A program made the position numbers and the translations under genes. From assembly GCF_004348895.1 (NCBI RefSeq), contig NZ_RRZK01000002.1:423911-487910 (forward strand): a DNA stretch of 64,000 bases, in the 5' to 3' direction. This document shows, one piece after another, positions 1-9,935 of the stretch; position 1 is the first letter of the stretch; every line of letters starts with the position of its first letter. Below the pieces are notes generated by a model. That model had not been told where the DNA came from. It ran no database searches and worked only from the letters and a program-made list of their open reading frames with translations. The stretch is from Pseudomonas vancouverensis. GTDB taxonomy: Bacteria; Pseudomonadota; Gammaproteobacteria; Pseudomonadales; Pseudomonadaceae.

Positions 1-2
1 GC

Positions 3-899
3 GTTTCGATGCAGGATCTGGGGGGCACCTTGGCGACCTTGCTCGGCGAGGCGGAAATCAACCGTTTTACCGTTGATGGTCGCAGCTACAAGGTCATTGC
101 TCAGGTCGAGCGGCCCTTCCGGGAAAACCCGGACTGGCTGAGCAACTATTACGTCAAGAACAACCAGGGCGAACTGCTCGCCCTGTCGACCCTGATTACC
201 GTGACCGATCGCGCACGACCACGGCAATTGAACCAGTTCCAGCAGCTCAACTCCGCCATTCTGTCCGGGGTGCCGCTGGTGAGCATGGGCGAAGCCATCG
301 ATGCCGTGCGCCAGATCGCCCGGGAAGAAGCACCAGCCGGTTTTGCCATCGACTTTGCCGGTGCTTCGCGGCAGTACGTTCAGGAAGGCAGTGCGCTGTG
401 GGTGACGTTCGGCCTGGCACTGGCGATCATTTTTTTGGTGCTGTCGGCACAGTTCGAGAGTTTCCGCGACCCCTTGGTGATATTGGTCACCGTTCCCCTG
501 TCGATTTGCGGCGCATTGATTCCGCTGTTCCTCGGCTGGTCGAGCATGAACATCTACACCCAGGTCGGGCTTGTCACCTTGATTGGTCTGATCACCAAGC
601 ACGGCATCCTGATCGTCGAATTTGCCAACCAGTTGCGCAAGGACAAAGGCCTGACTGCACGTGAAGCCGTTGAAGAAGCGGCAGCCATTCGTCTGCGCCC
701 GGTATTGATGACCACGGCCGCGATGGTGTTCGGCATGGTGCCGTTGATCATTGCTACCGGTGCCGGTGCGGTCAGTCGATTCGACATCGGCATGGTGATT
801 GCCACCGGCATGTCGATCGGCACCCTGTTCACACTGTTTGTATTGCCCTGCGTGTACACATTGTTGGCCAGACCCGACCGACCTCAGGAGCACCTGTAG
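3..899 (+). CDS. RND efflux transporter permease, C-terminal part (5' end outside window)
   Basis: This is the last third of an inner-membrane resistance-nodulation-division pump, which exports drugs or other toxic compounds using the proton gradient together with a periplasmic adaptor and an outer-membrane channel. The reading frame is open to the window edge, so the 5' end is missing; the first internal ATG is at 9. After a periplasmic porter segment (about residues 1-120) come five to six hydrophobic helices, including the family-typical stretches SAQFESFRDP and GLITKHGILIVEFAN, the latter typical of the HAE1 type. It ends with a short tail after the last helix (LPCVYTLLARPD). A strong terminator follows, so it is the last gene of its operon. 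The substrate cannot be told from this part. Confidence 0.93.
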   Translation, partial: VSMQDLGGTLATLLGEAEINRFTVDGRSYKVIAQVERPFRENPDWLSNYYVKNNQGELLALSTLITVTDRARPRQLNQFQQLNSAILSGVPLVSMGEAIDAVRQIAREEAPAGFAIDFAGASRQYVQEGSALWVTFGLALAIIFLVLSAQFESFRDPLVILVTVPLSICGALIPLFLGWSSMNIYTQVGLVTLIGLITKHGILIVEFANQLRKDKGLTAREAVEEAAAIRLRPVLMTTAAMVFGMVPLIIATGAGAVSRFDIGMVIATGMSIGTLFTLFVLPCVYTLLARPDRPQEHL

Positions 900-911
900 G
901 AGCCGCAAACA

Positions 912-939
912 AAAAGGCCTCGCGAATGCGAGGCCTTTT
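912..939 (+). terminator. Rho-independent terminator after the RND pump
   Basis: A perfect 12-bp stem (AAAAGGCCTCGC with GCGAGGCCTTTT) closes a GAAT loop, with T-runs on both strands. It can serve both the pump gene (plus) and the wapQ operon (minus), which converge here. Confidence 0.9.
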
Positions 940-957
940 ATCTGAGCATCGATGGCT

Positions 958-1182
958 TCAACTTTGCGGTCTCATGCCTTGGGAAAGCCCGAATACGAAC
1001 AGCAGTAAATCATGATCGGGCTGTGTGGCCACCGATTGCTTGGCAACCCGTGGCAACGGACAATGTTCTGCGCTCATCGAGCTGATGACCTGAGGGCGAG
1101 GTTGCTCCCAGGCTGCCACCGCGAGTGAGGCAACTGCCAAGGCGCCAACCAGAAACAAACCTCGTGCAATTTCGAGTTTCAT
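958..1182 (-). CDS. Small secreted or membrane-anchored hypothetical protein (74 aa)
   Basis: I do not recognise a family. The protein starts with a short basic n-region and a hydrophobic stretch (about residues 7-24, LFLVGALAVASLAVAAW), consistent with a signal peptide or single membrane anchor, followed by a short polar tail with one cysteine. The ATG lies 2 bases after the wapQ stop codon, with AAGGG about 10 bases upstream, so it is very likely co-translated as the third gene of the orf222-wapQ unit. That context suggests an envelope role, but this is inference from position only. Confidence 0.6.
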   Translation of the reverse strand: MKLEIARGLFLVGALAVASLAVAAWEQPRPQVISSMSAEHCPLPRVAKQSVATQPDHDLLLFVFGLSQGMRPQS

Positions 1183-1184
1183 TG

Positions 1185-1898
1185 CTATAAACCCTTGATA
1201 GCGCTGCCAAACGCCGTCTCATAAAAGTAGACCAGTTTTTTCCAGTCAGTGTCGTTGAACGACGAGTGGCGGCGCAATTGCTTCATGTCATGGGAGGCGG
1301 CTTGATGAGCCGTCATGCGTTGCCGGCACTTCTCCAGATCAATCAGCGCCACCTCGACTTTCGCCCCATCGCCATCGCCGGTGACGCGAACAAAAACGTG
1401 TTTGATGTAGATACAGCTGTGCTGCCAACGGCCCTTGTGCATGCGCGCCAGGTTGTCGGCCAGATCTTTGAGAACCCGATCATGCACCGCCTCGCCATGA
1501 CGTTCGCGACCGCCACCGGCGTACCAGTGTTCGATTTCCTCGAAGCCGTCCAGGGATTTGGTCACGAGCAAGGCGCGCCATTTATGCACAGGATCGCGCT
1601 GGGCACCGCAGAAAACGATTTCCGGTACACGCACGCCGAGTTTGCTAACACCGGTGAGCGCATCACGCTCGCGCAAAACAGTGGGACGTCCGAACGGGTG
1701 CAGCCAGCTGCGGTAGATGTGCCCGGTCTGACGTTTCGCGTACAGCAACTGTCCATCGCTGCCCATCACGCGCTGCACACCACTTTCCCCGCCGCGACGG
1801 ACGTTAGGCTCCTCGACCCACTCACCACGTTGATTCCAGAAGTAATCGAAGCGGTCCTGAGAGGAGACTTCCGTTTCTGTCGCGTACTGTACTGCCAT
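1185..1898 (-). CDS. wapQ: Lipopolysaccharide core kinase, WapQ/InaA family
   Basis: A predicted cytoplasmic kinase of about 237 aa, of the family that includes InaA and the LPS-core heptose kinases, which phosphorylate sugars of the inner core. Kinase-like features are visible: a lysine-containing N-lobe (LLYAKRQTGHIYRS), a catalytic-loop-like LARMHKGRWQHSCIYIKHV and a following VALIDLEKCR that resembles the metal-binding DxE/DLE region. An upstream in-frame ATG exists at 1991, but the ATG at 1898 has GAGGTAA just before it and sits 4 bases after the orf222 stop, so it is preferred. In P. fluorescens WCS365 the order colR-colS-orf222-wapQ is known and affects outer-membrane integrity and root colonisation. 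The phosphate acceptor here is not provable from sequence. Confidence 0.85.
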   Translation of the reverse strand: MAVQYATETEVSSQDRFDYFWNQRGEWVEEPNVRRGGESGVQRVMGSDGQLLYAKRQTGHIYRSWLHPFGRPTVLRERDALTGVSKLGVRVPEIVFCGAQRDPVHKWRALLVTKSLDGFEEIEHWYAGGGRERHGEAVHDRVLKDLADNLARMHKGRWQHSCIYIKHVFVRVTGDGDGAKVEVALIDLEKCRQRMTAHQAASHDMKQLRRHSSFNDTDWKKLVYFYETAFGSAIKGL

Positions 1899-1902
1899 CC
1901 TG

Positions 1903-2571
1903 TTACCTCTTGCGTAATACGTAAACTCGCCACATGGCATAGAGCGGAATAAAGTCCAATTGTTCCTGAATACGGAACCCCGCCTGCTCAAATTCCTTTT
2001 CTACCGTAGCAGCTGGTAACACAAAACGGTTTTGGTAACCTTCCTGCCCACGGGTTTTCTCCGCGCGCTTGCGTTTCCAGGCCTTGAAATTGCCATCTAC
2101 CCACAGCGAAACGATCACGCTATCACGAGTGACCCGCTCAAACTCGCGCAAAATCGTCAGTCGATGCTCGGCTTCACCGATGTGGTGGAGCAAACGCATG
2201 CAGAAAATGCAGTCGACAGCGTTGTCGGGCAAAGCAATGTCGAAGGCAGATGTGTGCAAGGGTCGTACCCGTTTCACCACATCGGCAGGTTGTGCCTGCA
2301 TGGCGACCTTCAGCATGGACTCCGAATTATCGGCGCCGATGATCACGCGATTGGGCTTTTCCGCCAACAACGGCCAGAAACGCCCGGCACCGCTGGGCAG
2401 ATCAAGTACCAGGCCCGGCTCCCCTACCGCCGACAGTGCCTTGCGTGCCAGTTGCTCATCACGCCAGTGGGACAGGCGCCGACCAAGGCCTTCCTTATGC
2501 TTGCGCAGGTAGCGCTGAGCATGTTGATCATCATACTTTTCGGAAAAATCCAGCTTGATCGGGCCTTCCAT
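1903..2571 (-). CDS. Class I SAM-dependent methyltransferase (orf222 type)
   Basis: The 222-aa length equals the orf222 described next to colRS in P. fluorescens. A Rossmann methyltransferase fold is visible: motif I as VLDLPSGAGRFWPLL (about residues 55-70), the acidic end of strand 2 as IGADNSESML, and a later DCIFCMRLLHHI segment. The acceptor is unknown; co-transcription with the core kinase wapQ suggests LPS or another envelope glycan. CAGGAGA lies about 10 bases before the ATG. A ColR-type box lies 72 bases upstream, so the orf222-wapQ unit is probably controlled by the ColRS pair encoded just behind it. Confidence 0.85.
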   Translation of the reverse strand: MEGPIKLDFSEKYDDQHAQRYLRKHKEGLGRRLSHWRDEQLARKALSAVGEPGLVLDLPSGAGRFWPLLAEKPNRVIIGADNSESMLKVAMQAQPADVVKRVRPLHTSAFDIALPDNAVDCIFCMRLLHHIGEAEHRLTILREFERVTRDSVIVSLWVDGNFKAWKRKRAEKTRGQEGYQNRFVLPAATVEKEFEQAGFRIQEQLDFIPLYAMWRVYVLRKR

Positions 2572-2642
2572 TATCGAGGTCTCCTGAACGTCAGATGGCT
2601 ACTACCATAGGCAGCGCCTTGTCAGCTACAGGTCATGCGATT

Positions 2643-2658
2643 GTGAAAATAATGTTGA
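2643..2658 (-). promoter_or_regulatory. Candidate ColR-binding site upstream of orf222-wapQ
   Basis: On the minus strand the 16 bases TCAACATTATTTTCAC match the ColR consensus as I recall it for P. putida, YYNASNNYTTTTTCAC, at every position except one (A for the first T of the T-run). The box ends 72 bases before the orf222 ATG, almost the same distance as the box in front of the LTA-synthase gene. Regulation is inferred. Confidence 0.65.
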
Positions 2659-2718
2659 GCAAAGGCCCTAATCAATACAGGATTTTACAAAGATTCACTC
2701 CGCGTTGAAAACAAAGGA

Positions 2719-3999
2719 TCAACGTTTTGCTTCGGTCAAGTCCACCTGAAACCTGCAACCTTGCGGCTCCATCGTGGTCAGGCTGACACTCCAGCCCTGG
2801 TTCTCGCAAATCCGTTGCACCAATGACAACCCCAGTCCCAGGCCTTCTCCACGCTTCTCGCTACCGCGCACGAAAGGCTCGAACATCGCCTCACGTTTTT
2901 CCTCGGGAATGCCCACGCCGCTGTCTTCGACCACAAACCCTGAATCGTTCAGGGTTAAACGGATAAACCCGCGTTCTGTGTAATGCAGCGCGTTACGCAG
3001 CAGATTACCCATCACGGCGTGCAGAAGCGTTGCGTTGTAGCGAGTAGGGAGTGGCTGACCCGGCTCGAAAATCAGCTGCAGGCGTTTTTCTTCAATGGGC
3101 TCGCGCCACAAACCGAGCAAACCATCAGCCACTTCACTCAATGTCTGTTGTGGCGACATGCTGGCGTCTTCACGCTGGGCACGGGCCAGCATCAGGAAGG
3201 TTTGCACCAGCTCGCGCATTTCCGTGCAGGCTCGCGCAATCCGCTCGACCTGAGAACGGCTGCGCTGATCGAGCGCCGGATTTTCCAACAGCAGCTCACA
3301 AGAACTGGCCAGGATCATCAAGGGTGTGCGCAGTTCGTGGCTGACATCACTGGTAAATAGCCGCTCGCGAGTCAGGGCCTGACGCAGGCGTCCGAGTGTC
3401 GCGTCAAAAGCCACGGCCAACTCACCCACTTCATCGGCGGCGTAATCCGGCGCAAGAGGAGGCGCCAAGCCCAACAGTTGATCGCGATGACGCACCTGAC
3501 GGGCCAATCGGACCACAGGCGCCATGACCTTGCGCGCCAGCAGCCAGCCAAGAAACACAGCCAGGGCCACACTCAAGACGAAACCGACCAGCACCACGGC
3601 AAACAACACCCGCTCACGCTCTTCGAAATCACTCTGGTCCTGCAACAGCACGTAACGACGTCCGTCGACGATTTCGACGATGGCGTGATACGACAGGTGC
3701 TCGCGGAACACTTCATGAAATCCGGGCTCGAGGTGCCGCAGGTCCTTGGGCAGCTCGAAATCGCCTTGGCCGCCGCTGAAATAGAACAATTGATCCGGCT
3801 CGGGACGGTGGCTCCAGTCAGTGATGTTGTCCATCAGCAACAGGCGTTGCAGATCGCCGCCCAACCCCGCCGAAATCAGCTTCTCTTCCACCAGATGCAC
3901 GGTGGCCACGATGCCCATGGCAAAGGCCCCCGCCACCAGCGCGCACATCAACGCAAAGGCAATGATGATCCGCTGCGAAAGACTCTGCTTAAACTCCAT
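2719..3999 (-). CDS. colS: Sensor histidine kinase ColS
   Basis: Inner-membrane sensor of the ColRS system, which responds to excess zinc or iron and protects the outer membrane. Order: TM1 (about 11-34), periplasmic domain, TM2 (about 131-155), HAMP-like linker, H-box SHELRTP with the phosphoacceptor at H221, then N, G1 and G2 boxes (NLLRNALHY, VEDSGVGIP, GLGLGLSLV). Counting from the ATG at 3999, glutamates fall at 38, 96, 126 and 129, the positions reported as metal-sensing in P. putida ColS, and E126-x-x-E129 forms the ExxE motif. A GTG sits one codon upstream at 4002, but the numbering favours 3999. The start overlaps the end of colR by 11 bases, so the two are translationally coupled. 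Confidence 0.93.
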   Translation of the reverse strand: MEFKQSLSQRIIIAFALMCALVAGAFAMGIVATVHLVEEKLISAGLGGDLQRLLLMDNITDWSHRPEPDQLFYFSGGQGDFELPKDLRHLEPGFHEVFREHLSYHAIVEIVDGRRYVLLQDQSDFEERERVLFAVVLVGFVLSVALAVFLGWLLARKVMAPVVRLARQVRHRDQLLGLAPPLAPDYAADEVGELAVAFDATLGRLRQALTRERLFTSDVSHELRTPLMILASSCELLLENPALDQRSRSQVERIARACTEMRELVQTFLMLARAQREDASMSPQQTLSEVADGLLGLWREPIEEKRLQLIFEPGQPLPTRYNATLLHAVMGNLLRNALHYTERGFIRLTLNDSGFVVEDSGVGIPEEKREAMFEPFVRGSEKRGEGLGLGLSLVQRICENQGWSVSLTTMEPQGCRFQVDLTEAKR

Positions 4000-4672
4000 C
4001 ACGGCCCTCGGCCAGGCGATAGCCTACACCGTGTACGGTTTGCAGCAGCGGCGTGGCGAACGGTTTGTCGATCACCTGGCGCAGTTGATGGACATGGCTG
4101 CGCAGGCTGTCGCTGTCCGGGCAGTCGTCGCCCCACAGTGCCTCTTCGAGGATTTCGCGGCGCAGCACATGGGGGCTTTTCTGCATCAGAACCGCCAGCA
4201 ACTTCAGGCCGACCGGGTTGAGCTTGAGCAGTTTGCCTGCGCGGGTAACTTCCAGCGTATCGAGGTCGTAACTCAGGTCACCGACTTGCAGGGTACGGCG
4301 TCCGCCGCCCTGGGTACGGCGCATGACCGCCTCGATGCGCGCCGCCAGTTCCGACAGGGCGAACGGTTTGATCAGGTAGTCATCGGCACCGGACTTGAAC
4401 CCTTGCAGACGGTCGTCCAGTTGATCGCGGGCAGTGAGCATGATTACTGGTGTGTCGCGACGGGCGTCTTCGCGCAGGCGTTTACACAGCGTGTAACCGT
4501 CAATGCCGGGCAACATGATGTCGAGCACGATCAGGTCGTAGTGCTCGGTGGCCGCCAGGTGCAGGCCAGACAGTCCGTCCTGCGCGCAATCCACGGTGTA
4601 GCCTTTGAGCCCCAGGTAATCGGCCAGGTTGGCGAGGATATCGCGGTTGTCTTCAACCAATAGAATTCGCAT
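3989..4672 (-). CDS. colR: OmpR-family response regulator ColR
   Basis: A 227-aa DNA-binding regulator paired with ColS. The receiver domain occupies residues 1-115, with acidic residues at E7 and D8, the phosphorylated aspartate at D51 (LIVLDIMLPG), T in LTARD and K in LIKPF. A winged-helix output domain follows (about 125-220), ending with the typical TVHGVGYRL. An in-frame ATG at 4705 exists, but the ATG at 4672 has GGAG 8 bases upstream and gives the family-standard N-terminus MRILLVEDN. Known targets of ColR in P. putida and P. fluorescens are envelope and LPS-modification genes, and candidate binding boxes lie on both sides of this pair (2643-2658 and 4789-4804). Confidence 0.94.
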   Translation of the reverse strand: MRILLVEDNRDILANLADYLGLKGYTVDCAQDGLSGLHLAATEHYDLIVLDIMLPGIDGYTLCKRLREDARRDTPVIMLTARDQLDDRLQGFKSGADDYLIKPFALSELAARIEAVMRRTQGGGRRTLQVGDLSYDLDTLEVTRAGKLLKLNPVGLKLLAVLMQKSPHVLRREILEEALWGDDCPDSDSLRSHVHQLRQVIDKPFATPLLQTVHGVGYRLAEGRDGV

Positions 4673-4788
4673 GGGGGTTTCTCCGTACACAGTAACAGCC
4701 GTCATGGCTCGCGCAGCTTAAGGCCAAGTCTGGCTCAGGGCTAGGGAAAGCGCTGAGTGGAATAAATTCGCTCAATCAAAACACTGGA

Positions 4789-4804
4789 TTGACAAGTTTT
4801 TCAC
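4789..4804 (+). promoter_or_regulatory. Candidate ColR-binding site upstream of the LTA-synthase-family gene
   Basis: TTGACAAGTTTTTCAC fits the ColR consensus YYNASNNYTTTTTCAC at 15 of 16 positions, including the complete TTTTTCAC core. It ends 71 bases before the ATG at 4875. A possible -10 element, TACAGT, lies at 4824-4829. It sits in the divergent intergenic region shared with colR, so it could also influence colR itself. Confidence 0.7.
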
Positions 4805-4874
4805 TCTTGATTCACAACCTGTCTACAGTGGCAGGTCGAAACTGTCATACGAATGAAATAAGGATAAGTAGACA

Positions 4875-6824
4875 ATGGACTCTTTAAAGACAGCGCCCAT
4901 GCGCTTTCTGCTGCTTGTAACCGGCGCCTGGCTGGTTATCTTCCTCCTGACCCGAACTGTTCTGCTCCTCACTCACCTGGATGAAGCCGATAGCGGGTTC
5001 CTCTCGGTGTTCGGCATCGGCCTGCTTTACGACCTGGGTTTCCTTGCCTACGCAGCCTTGCCGATGGGTCTCTACCTGTTGCTCTGCCCTCCGGCCCTGT
5101 GGCGCCGTCGCGGCCATCGCTGGTTCCTGCAGGGCCTGCTGACGGTCAGCCTGTTCGCCATGCTGTTCACCTCGGTGGCGGAATGGCTGTTCTGGGATGA
5201 ATTCGGCGTACGCTTCAACTTCATCGCGGTCGACTACCTGGTGTATTCCGATGAAGTGCTGAACAACCTGCTTGAGTCGTATCCGATCGGTACCTTGTTG
5301 AGCATTCTTGCCGTCGTGGCCGTGGTCCTGAGTTTTGCCCTGCGCAAAGCGTTCAATGCCGCGCTGGATGCACCGTTACCAGCGCTGCGCGGACGCCTGC
5401 TGAATGCGTTGGGTCTGCTGGTGGTGGCTGGCCTGAGCCTGCAACTGCTCAGCCAGGATGCACCGCGTGCCCAGGGCGGCAATGCCTATCAGAACGAATT
5501 GGCGAGCAATGGCCCGTATCAATTCTTCGCCGCCTTCCGCAACAACGAACTGGATTACCCACAGTTCTACCAAACCCTGCCGTCGGCCGTAGTAGCCCAG
5601 CAGATCCGCACGGAACTGGCCGAGCCCAACGCGCACTTCATCGGCCAGGACCCGCAGGACATTCGCCGCAAGATCGACAACCCGGGCACCCTGCGCAAGC
5701 CCAACATCGTGCTGGTGACCATCGAAAGCTTCAGCGCCAAGTACATGGGCAGCAACGGCGATGATCGAAACCTGACACCCAATCTGGATGCCCTGCGCAA
5801 ACAGAGTCTGTACTTCAACAATTTCTACGCCACCGGCACCCGCACCGACCGTGGCCTGGAAGCCATCACCCTGGCGATCCCGCCAACACCGGGGCGCTCC
5901 ATCGTCAAGCGCGTGGGCCGCGAAAGCGGCTTTGCCAGCCTCGGCCAGCAACTCAATGCCGTCGGCTACGACAGCGTGTTCGTCTACGGCGGTCGCGGTT
6001 ATTTCGACAACATGAACGCGTTCTTCGGCGGCAACGGTTACCGGGTGGTCGACCAGAGCAGCGTCGATGAGGCCGAGATTCACTTCAAGAACGCCTGGGG
6101 CATGGCCGACGAGGACCTGTATAAACAGACCCTGAAACTGGCCGACGCCGACTACGCCAGGCAGCAGCCCTTCCTGCTGCAATTGATGACGACCTCCAAC
6201 CATCGTCCGTACACCTACCCGGACAATCGGATCGACATCAAATCCGGTAACGGTCGCGATGGCGCGGTGAAATACACCGACTATGCCATCGGCCAGTTCC
6301 TCGAGCAGGCGCGGCAAAAGCCGTGGTTCGACAACACGATCTTCGTATTCGTCGCTGACCACACCGCGGGCAGCGCCGGCAAGGAAGACCTGCCGATCAA
6401 GAACTACCAGATCCCGCTGTTCATTTATGCACCGAAACTGATCGAAGCCCGGGAAACCGCACAGCTGGCCAGTCAGATCGACCTCGCACCGACCTTGCTG
6501 GGCCTGCTCAACCTGGATTACGAGTCGACCTTCTTCGGGCGTAATCTTTTGCAAGACAACCCCTTGCCGCCGCGCGTGGTGGTAGGCAACTATCAGCACC
6601 TGGGGTTATTCGACGGTAAGGACCTGGCCATTCTGAGCCCGCGTCAGGGCCTGCGCCGCCACGATGAAGCACTGACCGACAGTCGTGAATCCCGCGCAAC
6701 GGCCAATGATCCGTTAATATCCCGCGCCATCACCTATTACCAAACCGCCAGTTATGGCTTCAAGCAGCAGCTGCTTGGCTGGAAAGCGCCCAAGGAAGGC
6801 ATCAGCCAAATCAGCGAACGATAA
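4875..6824 (+). CDS. LTA synthase-family sulfatase-fold transferase
   Basis: A 649-aa inner-membrane enzyme with four to five N-terminal TM helices (about residues 10-195) and a periplasmic alkaline-phosphatase/sulfatase-type domain (about 270-580). Metal-site residues are visible in VLVTIESFSAKY (E284) and FVFVADHTAG (Asp-His), and the nucleophile region is TGTRTDRG (T322/T324). In Gram-positives this family makes lipoteichoic acid; Gram-negative relatives move phosphoglycerol or phosphoethanolamine onto envelope lipids or glycans, so a phosphotransferase acting on the outer layer is likely. AAGGATAAG precedes the ATG. The ColR box upstream and the PAP2 gene downstream support an envelope-modification role. 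The true donor and acceptor are unknown. Confidence 0.85.
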   Translation: MDSLKTAPMRFLLLVTGAWLVIFLLTRTVLLLTHLDEADSGFLSVFGIGLLYDLGFLAYAALPMGLYLLLCPPALWRRRGHRWFLQGLLTVSLFAMLFTSVAEWLFWDEFGVRFNFIAVDYLVYSDEVLNNLLESYPIGTLLSILAVVAVVLSFALRKAFNAALDAPLPALRGRLLNALGLLVVAGLSLQLLSQDAPRAQGGNAYQNELASNGPYQFFAAFRNNELDYPQFYQTLPSAVVAQQIRTELAEPNAHFIGQDPQDIRRKIDNPGTLRKPNIVLVTIESFSAKYMGSNGDDRNLTPNLDALRKQSLYFNNFYATGTRTDRGLEAITLAIPPTPGRSIVKRVGRESGFASLGQQLNAVGYDSVFVYGGRGYFDNMNAFFGGNGYRVVDQSSVDEAEIHFKNAWGMADEDLYKQTLKLADADYARQQPFLLQLMTTSNHRPYTYPDNRIDIKSGNGRDGAVKYTDYAIGQFLEQARQKPWFDNTIFVFVADHTAGSAGKEDLPIKNYQIPLFIYAPKLIEARETAQLASQIDLAPTLLGLLNLDYESTFFGRNLLQDNPLPPRVVVGNYQHLGLFDGKDLAILSPRQGLRRHDEALTDSRESRATANDPLISRAITYYQTASYGFKQQLLGWKAPKEGISQISER

Positions 6825-6830
6825 CCGGAT

Positions 6831-6859
6831 AGCCCCGGGCTGATGCCCCGGGGCTTTTT
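6831..6859 (+). terminator. Terminator after the LTA-synthase-family gene
   Basis: AGCCCCGGG pairs with CCCGGGGCT around a 7-base loop and is followed by a T-run. The first in-frame ATG of the next gene (6843) would fall inside this hairpin, an argument for its start at 6879. Confidence 0.85.
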
Positions 6860-6878
6860 CCTTTGCTCTGGAACCACC

Positions 6879-7622
6879 ATGTCATCCTCCGTTGTCCGCC
6901 CTGCCTCGCGCCCATTGAATTTCTGGGTGTGCCTGGGCATTCCTGCCGTTGTGGCAATCATTCTGGTGTTGCTCGAACTGACCTCGCTGGACATGTACCT
7001 GGCCAATCTGTTTTACGACCCGGCCGCCGGCGGCTTCGTCGGCCGGCACAGTTACTTCCTGGAAAACATCCTCCACGAACGGGCCAAGCAAGTGGTCATC
7101 GCGTTTTCGGTGTTTGCCGTGCTGGGTTACATCGCCTCGTTTTTCGTCGCCAAACTCAAACCCTACAAGCGTGAACTGGGCTGCCTGGTGCTATCCCTGG
7201 GTCTGGCGACCTCTTTCGTCACGCCGATGAAAGCCGTTACCGCGGTGCAATGTCCGTGGAGCCTCGAGCAGTTTGGCGGTCACGAAACCTACAGCGAACT
7301 ATTGAGCCATCGCCCTCACACCGACAAGCCTGGCCGTTGCTGGCCGGGTGGTCACGCCGCCACCGGTTTCACCTTGTTCGCGCTGTTTTTTGTACTGCGC
7401 GATCGCCGCCCACGTATGGCACGCGCGGCGTTCGTCTTCGCCTTTGCGCTGGGCTCGGTGTTCTCTGTCGGCCGGATGATGCAGGGCGCGCATTTCTTCT
7501 CGCACAACGTGTGGACGGCGGTCTTCTGCTGGCTGATCTGCCTGGGGTCGTATTACTACATTCTTTATCGGCCTTCGAGGAAGGCCAATCAGATGGGTAA
7601 CGCTACGCCCGTCAACGCCTGA
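6879..7622 (+). CDS. PAP2-superfamily membrane phosphatase
   Basis: A 247-aa integral membrane protein with about five to six TM helices. The three PAP2 signatures are present in variant form: a KxxxxxQCPW-like first motif (KAVTAVQCPWSL), PGGHAATG for PSGH, and GRMMQGAHFFSHNVWTA for SRxxxxxHxxxD. Such enzymes remove phosphate from lipids: undecaprenyl-diphosphate, lipid A 1-phosphate or phosphatidylglycerol-phosphate. A GGAAC-like weak RBS precedes ATG 6879; the upstream ATG at 6843 is inside the preceding terminator and was rejected. Position after the LTA-synthase-family gene suggests a linked role in recycling or trimming envelope lipids (inference). Confidence 0.85.
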   Translation: MSSSVVRPASRPLNFWVCLGIPAVVAIILVLLELTSLDMYLANLFYDPAAGGFVGRHSYFLENILHERAKQVVIAFSVFAVLGYIASFFVAKLKPYKRELGCLVLSLGLATSFVTPMKAVTAVQCPWSLEQFGGHETYSELLSHRPHTDKPGRCWPGGHAATGFTLFALFFVLRDRRPRMARAAFVFAFALGSVFSVGRMMQGAHFFSHNVWTAVFCWLICLGSYYYILYRPSRKANQMGNATPVNA

Positions 7623-7696
7623 AATACTGCTCCAATGTGAAAGCAAAACTGCTCGCGAAACGCGCCGAACCCTCAGCGATGATGTTGACTGAGATA

Positions 7697-7724
7697 TCGC
7701 CATCGCGAGCAAGCTCGCTCCCAC
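7697..7724. repeat. Single REP-type palindrome
   Basis: GCGAGCAAGCTCGC followed by TCCCACA is the common REP core of fluorescent pseudomonads, here in the 180-base gap between the PAP2 gene and the groEL terminator. The rest of the gap holds no gene that I can see. Confidence 0.75.
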
Positions 7725-7747
7725 AAAGTCCGATTTGACCGGGCAAT

Positions 7748-7782
7748 AAAAAACCCCGCCTGCTTGCGCAGACGGGGTTTTT
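7748..7782 (-). terminator. Terminator of groES-groEL
   Basis: AAAAACCCCG and CGGGGTTTTT form a stem with an inner CTG/CAG extension. It lies 21 bases beyond the groEL stop and has T-runs on both strands, so it can also end transcription from the PAP2 side. Confidence 0.9.
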
Positions 7783-7803
7783 GCTTACCGGGGTAAGGCT
7801 GGC

Positions 7804-9462
<1,659 letters not shown>

Positions 9463-9499
9463 TTAAATACTTTGAAGTAGCGGGAAAATGAGCGGGTAA

Positions 9500-9793
9500 T
9501 CAGCCTTCGATAACAGCGAGAATCTCGTTCTCAGCCATTACCAGCAGGTCTTCGCCGTCGACTTTCACAGTGTTGCTGCCGGAGTAAGGACCGAACACAA
9601 CCTTGTCGCCCACCTTGACGGCCAGTGCACGCACTTCACCGTTGTCCAGCACACGGCCGGTGCCGACTGCCAGAACTTCACCGTGGTTGGCTTTTTCAGC
9701 AGCCGAACCTGGCAGGACGATACCGCCAGCGGTTTTCTTTTCTTCTTCGCTGCGACGGATGACGACGCGGTCATGCAGAGGACGAAGCTTCAT
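9500..9793 (-). CDS. groES: Co-chaperonin GroES (10 kDa)
   Basis: A 97-aa heptameric lid of the GroEL chamber. It starts [10 protein letters not shown], carries the mobile-loop sequence [15 protein letters not shown] that docks onto GroEL, and ends [18 protein letters not shown] stands before the ATG. It leads the operon with groEL; a heat-shock-type promoter candidate lies 143 bases upstream. Confidence 0.99.
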   Translation of the reverse strand: MKLRPLHDRVVIRRSEEEKKTAGGIVLPGSAAEKANHGEVLAVGTGRVLDNGEVRALAVKVGDKVVFGPYSGSNTVKVDGEDLLVMAENEILAVIEG

Positions 9794-9935
9794 TGTCGAT
9801 CTCTCCTAATTGTGGTTTTCATCGGCCGGTGTAGTCCCGGCGGGTTTAACAAAGTCCGGCGGAGCCGGGTGCGGCTCGACAAGCGAGACGCGGAAGTCTG
9901 TCTGGTGTGATCACCAGAAACCTTGCGGTGACCGT

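Noticed and set aside
6843..6881. Upstream ATG for the PAP2 gene
   Set aside because: It lies inside the preceding terminator hairpin and has no RBS; ATG 6879 is used.
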